This document shows positions 1-9,569 of a DNA stretch of 42,101 nt, piece after piece (position 1 is the stretch's first letter; each line of letters opens with the position of its first letter). The notes under the pieces were generated by a model. That model saw only the letters and a program-made list of their open reading frames with translations. It made no database searches and was not told the origin of the DNA. Both the position numbers and the translations under genes were made by a program. The DNA comes from Corallochytrium limacisporum (lineage: Eukaryota > Opisthokonta), in contig PDIP01000079.1 of assembly GCA_002811645.1 (NCBI GenBank), positions 19,576 through 61,676 of the forward strand. Direction: 5' to 3'.

Positions 1-1827
1 TTTGTACGACTACGATGTGTTCAATGTCAAGCCAAAGTCAAAATAGTCCTTTTTTGAGAGTAGCAGGGACTCTTCGTTTGAATCAGCTATTGAAATATTT
101 TTTTATGATTGTTAAAAAGAGCAAAATATAATGAAATAGAATGGAATCAATATAAGTTATTATACAATCAAGATTAAAAAAGATCCTCGGGAGTCAAGTT
201 TTTCGGAGTTTTGACCCTAACATACCAGACAGAGGGTGGTACATGCAAGGCTGTCAAGTCAGTATCGGACAGAAGACAGGAATAGAATATTTTTTTTCGC
301 CGACAGAATAAGGTCGGCGTGCCTCCTCCCAAGTAAAATTTAGTACTCTTTTCGCTGAACCAGTTTCACATTATTTTTAGTGATTCTTGCATCTAGGTCA
401 CACCTTCCCAAGGCACAAACTCTCTGAGGGCGGGTGATATGGATTTAATTCTTATAGGTCCCAGACACAAATAACCAGTGATACTTGTAGCAATTTCATA
501 GTTAGAAGGCTGTTTTTTCGCGCACAGCTAATATCACCGTTGTGTAAAATAATATCCGATGTCCTTCGAAATCCTTCCAAGTCGCAATGATGATCGCTAG
601 GCGGTGTGAGATGCTGTGCGAAATAACGTCACTCAGGAGAGTCCAGGTCGACAGTCACTCCCATTAGAAAATTTTCTAGCCCCGTACTATACTAGTTCAG
701 GCCCGTGTTTGCCTGTTTGCTCAGCTACGTCCTACTCACTCTGGAGTGAGCCTACCTAAATTATGATTTGGAGATGCAAACTAGGCAGAAACGCAGACTG
801 TTGATCTTCCTGGAGTGCACACAGGCAGCCGACAATACCGACAGGTCAGCAATCGTCTGAGAACCGTTGGTGGGGAGAGTTTGAGCAAAGACGGGGCTTT
901 CGATTGCGTGAAGGAGGGAAAAGGTGGGGAACGGGGAGGGGGGAAAAGGACGTGGCGGTGACGGGGTGAGCAATCCGGAGAAGAACAATTTGATACCAGG
1001 GCGCGAAACCCGTCCGCGGATGATTGGGAACTGACGTCCGTTTAGTACCGCCGCGCACAAACCGTGCGACAGAGGCGGTGAGCCGGGGAGTTGAGAGACC
1101 CGACCACATTGCCGCTCTCCCCTCAGCTCGGCCTGGTCCTGAGACACGGGGACTTTTCAATTTTGATTTTTTCCGTTGTGTCCACATCCATGTCCCCTCG
1201 TCGCGGTTATCCTTCTCCATCTGCTTCTGTAGTAAATAAATTCGAGTCTTCTCCCTTGTTGGGGGATATGCAGGTGAGAAGCTGATGTTCCGTGGACGAT
1301 AAAGAAAAAGTTGGACGTTTTGGGAAGGAGGGAATCCCTCCGAGGGGGGGGGGAAGAGGACGGAGACGAGCCGGGGAGACATAGATTGGTACTGAATGTA
1401 TGGAAAGCGGTTGCAGTTCAACAGATAGAATACCTGCGAACGAGAACTACGTAAAGAAAAAATTTGGTAGGCGGTTGCCTTTGCAGCAAATGTACAAGCA
1501 ACGAGACCCACAAAGCAAATAACTTCTTCGGTTCGCAATCGGGTGTGTGTGTCTGTTGAAGTTTTGCCAATCGATGACATGGTACATTGCAAACTGCTGT
1601 CCCTCGTGTACACGTTTCTTGCCGCGGAAGCTTCCCATCTTCGCCCTGCTGTGCGCAGGTAGAAGAACAGAGTAATCTGACGACCGGAAACAGTTTCAGC
1701 CATTGGTCGATGTAAACTGTGATGGGTAGCAAATCACACGCTCACGACGAAGATATTTACGTAGAAAGAAACAATAGAGAATGTCCCTCGTTGCACAGTA
1801 ATATAAAGTTCAGTTGATTATTGAAAT
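1..1827. other. Intergenic region upstream of the SLC26 gene
   Basis: No protein-coding gene is recognisable here. The first 900 bases are AT-rich with short A/T runs; from about 900 to 1380 the sequence turns G-rich, with a G run near 1346-1355. The only long open frame (minus strand, 846-1703) has a composition and lack of domains typical of chance frames. One copy of the recurrent near-palindrome lies at 1386-1403, about 425 bases before the SLC26 start codon. An AATATAAAG string sits at about 1800-1808, too close to the start codon to be called a TATA box with confidence. Confidence 0.6.
1386..1403 (+). repeat. Recurrent near-palindrome GTACTGAATGTAC, copy 1
   Basis: Reads TTGGTACTGAATGTATGG; one mismatch in the 13-base core. 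It lies upstream of the SLC26 transporter gene. See the finding on the nine copies. Confidence 0.6.
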
Positions 1828-4236
1828 ATGAATTCAGACGACACACATTCGACTGGTAAGTCATCGCCAGCCCGGGAAGAACCCGAGACCCCCGATGCGT
1901 TGGGTAGCCATAATTCCCAGGAGAAACAGCCACTGATTCCTCCTTCTTTTGACGATGGCCGTGCCCCAGTTTCAGAGGCCCAATTCTGGAATAAATATGA
2001 GGTCAAATATGAGGACGTGACCGTCCGTCAGCACATGAAGAGCACGCTTTCAAAGGTGCAATGCTGCCCTACAACCAAGGCGGGAGTGAAGAAGATGGCC
2101 CGTAAGCGATTCCCCATTGCTTCCTGGTTGCCTAAGTACAACAAGGATTCCTTTGTAGCAGACTTGATTGCATCGGTTACCATTGCAGTCCTCAACGTAC
2201 CCCAGGGTATGAGTTACGGTATTCTTGCCGGATTGCCACCCCAATACGGCCTCTATACATCCATCTTCCCTCCCCTTATGTACGCATTCTTGGGAACATC
2301 GCGCCAGATGAGCATCGGTACATTTGCGCTGGTTTCGCTCATGTCCGGTCAGGCCGCAACTGCTATTGTCGGTGAAGGTAGCATTGACGGGTCCTCAACC
2401 AACATTAAGCCAGAATTTATTGAAGCTTCGATTGCCATTTGCTTTATTGTGGGTCTGCTGCAGATTCTCATGGGCTTTATGAGGCTGAGTGTGGTTGCAC
2501 TGTTCCTGAGTGAGGCGCTGCTGTCTGGCTACACCTGTGCCGCTGCCTTCCACATTGGCACTAGTCAGATCAAGCAGTTTGTGGGTGTTTCGGCACCTAG
2601 CTACGATGGAGCTGCAGGAATGTTCCGCAAGTGGGGCTGGTACCTCAAGGAAATCCCTAACTGGAACCCTGCTGATATCGTGTGTGGTCTCATCGCTGTA
2701 CTGATGCTGCTGGGCATCCGCGAATTCAACATTCGGTACAAAAAGAAGCTGTTCATGCCCATCCCCGGTGAACTGATTGTCTGTGGTATTGCCATTCTGG
2801 CTTCCTGGCTCGGAGGTCTGGACGATGCTGTCGGTCTCAGCCTGCTCGGTGATGTTCCCGCCGGTTTGCCCACCCCTTCCGTACCGAGCTTCAGCGCTGG
2901 ATTCAGCGAGCTCTTCATGCAGGCTATTCCCATTGCCATCGTCGGTTTCGTCATCTCCATTTCCATTACCAAGACGTTTGCGAAGCAACATGGCTACTCC
3001 ACCAGTGCTTCTCAGGAACTGTATGCCTATGGCGCATCTGCTCTCTTCGGCTCCTTCTTCCAGTGCTTCACCCCTGCAGGTAGCCTCAGCCGTAGTGCCG
3101 TGGCGAATGAAATTGGTATGAAGACTCAGATTGCGACCCTGATGCAAAGCGGTATTTTGATGGTTGTCCTTTTGATTGCCACTCCCGCATTTGCCTACTT
3201 GCCAAACTCCGTTTTGGGTGCCGTTATTATTGTCGCGCTCCGCGGTCTGATTCTCCAAGTGAAGGATGCAAAGATCTACGCTCAGGTCAAGATTGCTGAT
3301 TTCTACGTCTGGGTTATTTCTTTTGTGGGTACCCTCATCTTCAACATTCAATGGGGTATTGTGATTGCTCTGGCTGCTAACTTGGCCGTGATTATCATCC
3401 GCACCTCTCGACCGTCTATTCAGCTGCTGGGGTGGATTCCTAACACTGAGATCTATCGTGACACCAGCCGTGTTACTGAGGCTGTTGATGTCAAGGGAGT
3501 TGCCATCATGCGTTTCAATGCATCCATCTACTACAGCAATGCTCGCTACCTGATGGACCACGTTATTCGCGTTATCAACGAAGCGGACCGTCCGATTCAT
3601 TCATTCGTTCTAGACTGCAACCCTGTCAACGACATTGACACGGCTGGTGTGAAGATGATGGTGGAACTGCAGAATGAATTGCGCAGGCGCCATGTTATGC
3701 TCTATCTCGCTGTATGCAAGGGCAACGTCCGTGATGTCCTTCGTCGTGGTGGCTTCTATGACCACCAGGAGAACGAAAACGTCAAGTACATGTTCGTAAC
3801 ATTGCACGATGCTGTCGTCTTTGCATGCTACGATGGCATTCATGGACGGGAGTCTGTGGTTGACCATAGCAATGCGGTCTCCCCGTGCCACTCGTCAAAC
3901 CCGTATGGTCCTTCGTATAACGAGGAAGGTAAGGTGTCGTTCCGTTTCACCCGAGATGCAGCTATTGCCATGCTTGACGGTGCAGCTATGAACATTGGCA
4001 TGATGAACGCAGCTGACTCCGACACCGATGAAGATGATGAGGAGATGTACGGAGTGCCCTTGTCAAGGTCTGATCACGCTGGCGTTGACTATGAGGATGC
4101 CGATGTACCGAACCAAATGCCTTACCTCGCTCGCCGCAACACCTACAGCATGGAATTGCCCGTGGTAATGCCGCGTACCGCGCACACCCGCCGCAGCAAC
4201 TCCTCCGGTGATGTTGACCCCGCCGATAGGGTCTAA
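1828..4236 (+). CDS. SLC26/SulP family sulfate or anion transporter with STAS domain
   Basis: This is an integral-membrane anion transporter, probably moving sulfate or a related anion across the plasma or an organelle membrane. The 802 residues carry the full SulP layout: a soluble N-terminus of about 90 residues, then the signature VPQGMSYGILAGLPPQYGLY (about residues 127-146) and TSRQMSIG, followed by the hydrophobic core to about residue 530. A cytoplasmic STAS domain follows at about 550-675, with the NDIDTAGVKMM element and a FYDH end. The C-terminal tail is acidic and Ser-rich (DSDTDEDDEEMYG), which suggests phosphoregulation. Length fits the eukaryotic SLC26/SULTR family (650-850 residues). 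The start is the first Met of the frame. Substrate cannot be told from sequence; sulfate, bicarbonate/chloride or molybdate are all possible within the family. Confidence 0.93.
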   Translation: MNSDDTHSTGKSSPAREEPETPDALGSHNSQEKQPLIPPSFDDGRAPVSEAQFWNKYEVKYEDVTVRQHMKSTLSKVQCCPTTKAGVKKMARKRFPIASWLPKYNKDSFVADLIASVTIAVLNVPQGMSYGILAGLPPQYGLYTSIFPPLMYAFLGTSRQMSIGTFALVSLMSGQAATAIVGEGSIDGSSTNIKPEFIEASIAICFIVGLLQILMGFMRLSVVALFLSEALLSGYTCAAAFHIGTSQIKQFVGVSAPSYDGAAGMFRKWGWYLKEIPNWNPADIVCGLIAVLMLLGIREFNIRYKKKLFMPIPGELIVCGIAILASWLGGLDDAVGLSLLGDVPAGLPTPSVPSFSAGFSELFMQAIPIAIVGFVISISITKTFAKQHGYSTSASQELYAYGASALFGSFFQCFTPAGSLSRSAVANEIGMKTQIATLMQSGILMVVLLIATPAFAYLPNSVLGAVIIVALRGLILQVKDAKIYAQVKIADFYVWVISFVGTLIFNIQWGIVIALAANLAVIIIRTSRPSIQLLGWIPNTEIYRDTSRVTEAVDVKGVAIMRFNASIYYSNARYLMDHVIRVINEADRPIHSFVLDCNPVNDIDTAGVKMMVELQNELRRRHVMLYLAVCKGNVRDVLRRGGFYDHQENENVKYMFVTLHDAVVFACYDGIHGRESVVDHSNAVSPCHSSNPYGPSYNEEGKVSFRFTRDAAIAMLDGAAMNIGMMNAADSDTDEDDEEMYGVPLSRSDHAGVDYEDADVPNQMPYLARRNTYSMELPVVMPRTAHTRRSNSSGDVDPADRV

Positions 4237-4688
4237 ATGACACAAACTAATATTTTGTAAACCAAAACCAATCCATGATATTTAACAACATAACCATGAA
4301 TCAATACATAGTACCATAGTATCACAACGTAGAAGAAGCCATCGTGCGACGTAAAATCAATTCGTGCCCGAAGATGTCACTGTATGCTGTCTGGATACGG
4401 GGCCTATTTATTTCACTCAACACACCTACTCCTCTCGGTCGACGACGGGGTGGCCCAGTGGAAAAAGGCAGGATAGTGCGGAGTTTCTTGGCAGTGGGTA
4501 AACTTCAGACCTGGTGGTACTTTAGGTATACAGAAGGGCAACCCTTTAGGCTCATGGTAGATAACCCGTGTACTCCGTCTGCAGGCGGAGTTTTGCAGGC
4601 ACGCGCAGTATGTTTAGTACAGTTTGCTAAATTGCTCTCACGGACGGGAGGTGTCAACCCCACCCCCCTGCCAGCCACTCCGTCGGTT

Positions 4689-4706
4689 CGGTACTTTCAG
4701 TACCAA
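4689..4706 (-). repeat. Recurrent near-palindrome, copy 2
   Basis: On the minus strand reads TTGGTACTGAAAGTACCG; one mismatch in the core. This copy is the most symmetrical, with GGTACT mirrored by AGTACC. Confidence 0.6.
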
Positions 4707-4771
4707 AATGTGGTGCTCCACCAGGGTCGGTACAGAATCGTTTCGTTCAGGAAGGATTTGCACGTTCCGGT

Positions 4772-4788
4772 CCCCCCCCCCGGGGGGG
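4772..4788. repeat. C10G7 homopolymer junction
   Basis: Ten C followed directly by seven G, followed by further G-rich sequence. The same kind of junction occurs at 41208-41225 and beside the assembly gap at 26830-26856. Confidence 0.8.
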
Positions 4789-5483
4789 AGGGGGTGGGTG
4801 GTGAGTAGAAGCCTCAGCAATCCTCGGATTCCCGGGCAAGTGTTGCCCGCTTGCACACCTGACCGCAGCGGAAGCTGCCCCCCACGAGGGAAGGTGGGTC
4901 TCAGTGAAAGCAAGCCTCCCCCCGGGGAGGGGGGAGGGGGGGGGGGTTGTGGCCTCCAGTGGTGGTGGAGTGGGGCTAGTGGGTCCCCCGGGTGGCAGAG
5001 AATGTACGGAAGCGCCGAAGGGACCGCGACCCGGCGAGGACGAAATGGAAGAGACACGGCGAGGAGGTCTGGCCGTTGAGGGTGGGTTCCGGTGCGTGTT
5101 TGGCTGATTGGGCATCATTCGTGTGTGAGCATGCAGCAGCGGTTTGTGACCTTTACGATTTTGTTTAAGTTGGCTGCCGCTAGTATTAGATTCTAAAATA
5201 TATGTTGTTCGTACTGGATACGAAATCGGAAGTCCATATGGCTATTTGGAATGGATAGTCAATAAAAACAGAATCTGACACGTGACTCTTACAAACAAGT
5301 CCATAAAACACGGAAGAAATAAAGCGACCTTCTTCTCGGGCCGGACCAGTTCTCGGTTGAAACATCGCAAAGACCTCATTTGTGTTCAACTTTAAACTAT
5401 ACGATTGGGGGTTAAAGAAGGATCAATATCCGAGAATAGAATCGACAGTACGATAGCTTTGAAAGTTACACTTTTATAAAAAT

Positions 5484-6182
5484 ATGAGTTTCTTCGGGGG
5501 AAGCAGTAACACAAATACCACTTCTGAGGAGGTGCAAGATGCTGCTCAGGAGTTTGGCAACTACACTTCTTATGGTGGCAGCTACGATAGCGCCGATGCC
5601 ACTCTGAACGTGCCCCTCATGCCCACCGGCAACTCTGGTTTGTCGCCGTACGCCCTCGGTGCGCAGGAGCTCCAACCTCTGTTTAGCCAGGGCGGTGTGG
5701 ACTACGTTTTTGCTGACGAATATGCGGCTTCACAACAAATGGGCTTCGGACAGCAGCTCTGCTACGGAACGGGTATCTCCTACCTGACGGGTTTGACTAT
5801 CGGTTCCTTTTGGGGTCTGAAGGAAGGCCTTACCCGCACTGATATTGGCGGTACCTCTGCTCGTCTTCGTCTGAATACCGTACTCAACGCCATTACACGC
5901 CGTGGACCCTTCGTTGGCAACAGCGTCGGTGTGCTGGCCATGCTGTACAACCTGAATGACTGGACCATTGTGTACTTCCGTGGTGGCGAGGACGATGCCA
6001 TCAACACTGTTGCCGCTGGTGCCGGCGCTGGTGCGATTTTCAAGAGCACTGCCGGACCTCGCCGCATGCTCCTGGCCACTGCTGTGGGTGCAGGTGTGGC
6101 GACTACCTACGCGGTGGCCCGTTACTTTGCGGACGGTAAACCGCTGCTGGGACCTAAGATTTCCAAAACTCTAGGACTGTAA
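5484..6182 (+). CDS. TIM23: Mitochondrial import inner membrane translocase subunit TIM23
   Basis: Channel subunit of the TIM23 presequence translocase, which passes matrix proteins across the inner mitochondrial membrane. The 232-residue protein has a soluble, Ser/Gly/Asn-rich N-terminal half (about 1-80, facing the intermembrane space in this family) and a Tim17/Tim22/Tim23 membrane domain (about 85-222). That domain has Gly-rich helices, among them GTGISYLTGLTIGSFWGLKEG, NSVGVLAMLYNLNDW and AAGAGAGAIFKSTAGPRRM. The TSARLRLNTVLNAITRRGPFVGNS stretch is characteristic of TIM23 rather than TIM17 or TIM22. Length matches yeast and human TIM23 (209-222 residues). The start codon directly follows an AT-rich leader. 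The gene is convergent with MetAP1, with 290 bases between the two stop codons. Confidence 0.92.
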   Translation: MSFFGGSSNTNTTSEEVQDAAQEFGNYTSYGGSYDSADATLNVPLMPTGNSGLSPYALGAQELQPLFSQGGVDYVFADEYAASQQMGFGQQLCYGTGISYLTGLTIGSFWGLKEGLTRTDIGGTSARLRLNTVLNAITRRGPFVGNSVGVLAMLYNLNDWTIVYFRGGEDDAINTVAAGAGAGAIFKSTAGPRRMLLATAVGAGVATTYAVARYFADGKPLLGPKISKTLGL

Positions 6183-6472
6183 AGAACAAAGACTGTGAGC
6201 CAAGGAAACTGGGCTCTATGACCGAATCACACGCAATCATCAGTCACAAATCACAGCACGGCAGTTTTCTAGCACATCATGCGCGGGCATCATAACATTG
6301 TACAGCATCACAAACACAAGCGATCCACACGGACTTTGTTACTAGTGTAGTAACCTTGTCCTCACTTATTTACAACCCATCTGCATACTATATATAATTT
6401 ACAATGGTTATTTTCTAGATTTTCGAGCCGGGTACTTGAGAACATGATTGTTTAAACATGAAGTAAATCGTT

Positions 6473-7669
6473 TTAGTTCTCGCAATTGTTGATAGTGGGT
6501 GCGCCTACGCCAGTATCAGGTTCGTATGTGATACCCAGATCATCCAGTTGGTCGTAGAAGTAGGGACGACAGGAACCGCTGCGCCGTTTTGTGAGAATGC
6601 GCACCCCAGTCTCGGTGACGAGCAGGGTCTCTTCAAACTGAGCGCTAAGCTTGCCATCGGTGGTGGTCGAGGTCCAACCATCCCGCCAGAGCATGTCGCG
6701 CCATGTGCCTAAATTGATCATGGGCTCGATGGTAAAGCAGTGGCCGGGTTGCATGATGCCAACAGCCTTGTTCTTTCCGTAGTGGGGCACATTTGGGAAC
6801 GTGTGGAAGAGCTGGTGGATGCCATGGCCGCAATAAGTCCGCACCACACTGGTATCATTGAAGCTGGCATGCTTTTGAATTATATTGCCAATATCACGAT
6901 ACCGCATGCCAGGCTTGCAAGCAGCGATGGCACGATCAAGGCACTCTCGGGCGGTTTTCACTAAGCGGAGGGCATCATCGCTCGGCTTCCCGATAAATAT
7001 TGTGTCGTTCAGGTCACCATGGAAGCCGCCTTTGTAGAGAGTAATATCAATGTTCAGGATATCGCCTTCCTTCAAGGGGCGAGAATCTGGGATACCGTGG
7101 CAGATGACTTCGTTCAGACTAGTACAGCAGCTCTTCGGAAATTCGTAGTAGTTCAATGGGCTCGGGTAAGCATCCCGTTCCATGCAGGCGGCATGAACAG
7201 CGTCATCAATCTCCTCACAAGTAACACCGGGTTTCGCCATTTCCACTGCAATGTCTAAGACTTCCCGAGCGAGTTCGCACACATGTTCCATACCCTTGAT
7301 CTCCTCTGCCGTTAGCTGCTTAATCTGTGTCTGGCTCTTGGCCCGCTGTTCACTAATTGGCTGACCGTGTACGGCATAGTCAGGTTTTTGGACGCCGTTC
7401 TTGACCTTATTATGCTCCATTCTTCTCGGAAATGGTCTCAGTTCTCCACTATATTCAAACCCTGGATACGGATCGTATTCGCCATTCGCGCTCTTTCCAT
7501 TGGTACCAATGCCTGCGGCCTGGTGGATCAGTTTGTGCACCGTCCAAGTTTTCTTGAAACAGTCCTGCGTGCAGAAGCGTGCAGGTGGCAGGCCATTCTT
7601 GACACAGATGGGGCACTGCATTTTGCCCTCATTGGAGCAGCCATTCCGGCCGCATTCAAATTTCACCAT
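6473..7669 (-). CDS. MAP1: Methionine aminopeptidase 1 (MetAP type I, zinc-finger form)
   Basis: Removes the initiator methionine from nascent cytosolic proteins. The 398 residues start with a MYND-like zinc finger (about 5-50: CxxxxC, CPIC, CTQDC, then HxxxH), which ties the eukaryotic cytosolic form to the ribosome. The pita-bread catalytic domain follows (about 120-375). Visible catalytic elements are CHGIP with the conserved His, NIDITLY and GDLND with the two Asp metal ligands, GHGIHQLFH with the His ligand, FTIEPM with Glu and QFEETLLV with the last Glu. The length equals that of human MetAP1 (386). The first Met begins the zinc finger, so the start is well set. No organelle targeting peptide is seen. 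Confidence 0.97.
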   Translation of the reverse strand: MVKFECGRNGCSNEGKMQCPICVKNGLPPARFCTQDCFKKTWTVHKLIHQAAGIGTNGKSANGEYDPYPGFEYSGELRPFPRRMEHNKVKNGVQKPDYAVHGQPISEQRAKSQTQIKQLTAEEIKGMEHVCELAREVLDIAVEMAKPGVTCEEIDDAVHAACMERDAYPSPLNYYEFPKSCCTSLNEVICHGIPDSRPLKEGDILNIDITLYKGGFHGDLNDTIFIGKPSDDALRLVKTARECLDRAIAACKPGMRYRDIGNIIQKHASFNDTSVVRTYCGHGIHQLFHTFPNVPHYGKNKAVGIMQPGHCFTIEPMINLGTWRDMLWRDGWTSTTTDGKLSAQFEETLLVTETGVRILTKRRSGSCRPYFYDQLDDLGITYEPDTGVGAPTINNCEN

Positions 7670-8000
7670 TGTTATCTATATGCTATTTACTCTGTAAACC
7701 TGGATTCCCGTAGATGTTTACCTCAGCACCATTTTCTTTACATGCCTTCACGGAACTTGGCATCTGCGTGGCATTACATGCATTTCTGTCGTCTCAGGAA
7801 TCCCCTCAAGTAGCCGTTGTGAACTGCAATTAAGGTGTCATATCATACGACCCGTGCTCAGACCCATCCAACTCTCGTCCCTTATTCCCGAACCCACAAG
7901 ATCGGTCCACCCTTTACTTACACGGACCGCACGCACAGGCGAAACGGAAGCGCTCAGCCACGGGCAAGGAAAATGCAGCACCAACCATGTGGTGAAGTCT

Positions 8001-8018
8001 GCCATACTGAATGTATAC
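8001..8018 (+). repeat. Recurrent near-palindrome, copy 3
   Basis: Core reads ATACTGAATGTAT, two mismatches from consensus; the two changes are complementary to each other, so the ATAC/GTAT outer symmetry is kept. Confidence 0.5.
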
Positions 8019-8106
8019 AGAACTCTGCCTTTCGCTAGTGGCTGCCGCCAGGGGAGGGAAAAAATTGCCTTCTACTGGCCTATTTAACCATTGCTTCACG
8101 TACTTC

Positions 8107-8124
8107 CAATACATTCAGTACTAA
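8107..8124 (-). repeat. Recurrent near-palindrome, copy 4
   Basis: On the minus strand the core reads GTACTGAATGTAT, one mismatch. It lies only about 90 bases from copy 3 and in the opposite orientation, 440 bases upstream of MetAP1. Confidence 0.55.
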
Positions 8125-8271
8125 ATAGACAACGTTACCAGGTCAGGTGACCTATCAAGAATTTATCAACGACAATTTCGCGAGCCGAACGAGGTCCTGG
8201 CTTTGATTCAGGGAATATTTTTGCCGTGTTCGTGAGGGGGTCAGCCTTTGGTCCCGATATTGAATGGCAGT

Positions 8272-8301
8272 CGGTCCGGGGCGGTCCGGGGCGGGCCGGG
8301 G
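8272..8301. repeat. Three tandem copies of a GC-rich decamer
   Basis: CGGTCCGGGG occurs twice exactly and then once as CGGGCCGGGG, head to tail, in otherwise mixed intergenic sequence. Confidence 0.85.
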
Positions 8302-8715
8302 CCACCTCCACTCAGTTCGGACGAGTGAGGTTCGGCTGAAGTGATTATCTCTTGTCGGCTGTGAAACGTTTGCACATGCGTAAAGGGCTTCTGTGGATGC
8401 TACCGATGCCAATGCATTTTGAGGACGTTGTTTGTGCGAATGAAGCTTTGTCGGAAGGATGGTTTCTGGTTAATGTGATGATGGTAGTGATGGTGGATCT
8501 TGCTTGTTGCTGGTCGCTGCCTCGGTTGTCCTTTTTTCCGGAGGATGTGCATCGTCAGCACGCAGTTATATGAGCGAGGTGTGCACATAATGTCTGCAGC
8601 AAGACAATGTGCAGAGATGGTTTGCAGGAACCCAAAAAAACGGGAGATGTTGTTGGCTTGAAAACTCCGCCAGACACTCTTGACGGTAGGATAAATTGTG
8701 ATGATGAAATGAGGG

Positions 8716-8733
8716 TCCGTACTGAATGAAACC
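8716..8733 (+). repeat. Recurrent near-palindrome, copy 5 (degenerate)
   Basis: Core reads GTACTGAATGAAA; the right half-site is eroded. It is the weakest of the nine copies. Confidence 0.35.
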
Positions 8734-9569
8734 CGGTTCAGAAATCTACCATCAACAATGATGTGCTTCACACTGCGGTACACCCGCACGCATAAACTTT
8801 ATGAACACTTAGGTAATACATTTTGTACAGCATCTTCGTGATAGAAAAAGGCCAGTCCGATGACACCATCTCTTCTTCCCATACTTTTCTTTGCGCACAT
8901 GAGCTCTCGTTGGTATGCAGGTAAGACACCACTGGGGACGCATCAAGGAAAAACAACTGCTTTGTACATGCTACGTTTTCATGCTCCGCAGCAAGAACGC
9001 AAAGGAAAACAGTAGTACAAGAGGCGGCCTGTAAAGTCATTTGGGGCGAGTGCGCGATTTGAGCAGACAGCATTCTTTCGGTCGCTGCCTCAATTGCGTC
9101 AGACCAAGGAAGCACGGGGAACACCGGCAGAGGTGGAAATCTCGGTGGCCCGCCGCGGAATTATGGCTTGTTTCGTGTGTGCCGGTAGCAAATGTACGCG
9201 TGTAAGAACCGACAATTTTGTGGGCTCTCCTCCATTGGCTCCTCACTCGCCCTCCCTTCTTAGGTGTGCCATGTTCCCTCGGTTGGGGGGTTCGGCTTGG
9301 GATTGCACGGCTCTTCATTCATTGTCGAAGATGAATGGAAGTCTAGTCGGTATTCGTCTGAACGTTGTTCATTTGTTCGGATGATAAGGAGACTAAGGTG
9401 GTAAAAGAGACACAGGATCGGGGGAAGATAGGGTTAGAGTTAACGCTCTGTCTGATGAGTTGGCAAGGAAAGAGCGTGCCGCAACTAAAGACTGGTGAAC
9501 TCCACCGAACCAACGTGGCGTGTGCGGCTAACTCATATTTCAAGTTTTGTACGGAGTGAATGTGAAAGG

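Larger units (their letters stand above)
4237..5483. other. Intergenic region between SLC26 and TIM23 genes
   Basis: No gene is seen. The stretch holds a CTCCG...CGGAG hairpin around 4573-4590, a copy of the recurrent near-palindrome (4689-4706), a C10G7 run at 4772-4788, and a G-rich run at 4924-4946 that could form a G-quadruplex on the plus strand. From 5150 to 5483 the DNA becomes AT-rich before the TIM23 start codon. Confidence 0.6.
7670..9569. other. Divergent intergenic region between MetAP1 and the methylesterase-like gene
   Basis: About 1.9 kb without a recognisable gene. It contains three copies of the recurrent near-palindrome (8001-8018, 8107-8124, 8716-8733) and a GC-rich tandem decamer (8272-8301). 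Open frames here are short and have no family resemblance. It must hold the promoters of both flanking genes, but no TATA or initiator could be named. Confidence 0.55.

Noticed and set aside
846-1703. 285-residue open frame on the minus strand
   Set aside because: No domain, uneven composition rich in Arg, Ser and Pro, overlapped by other random frames; the region looks intergenic.
1800-1808. TATA box AATATAAAG for the SLC26 gene
   Set aside because: Only about 20 bases before the start codon, which leaves no room for a leader; more likely AT-rich leader sequence.
2395-3600. 401-residue open frame antisense to the SLC26 gene
   Set aside because: It mirrors the codon pattern of a clearly conserved transporter and has no family features of its own.
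4638-5118. Overlapping Pro/Gly-rich frames in the SLC26-TIM23 spacer
   Set aside because: They result from C- and G-rich low-complexity DNA and appear on both strands in several frames.
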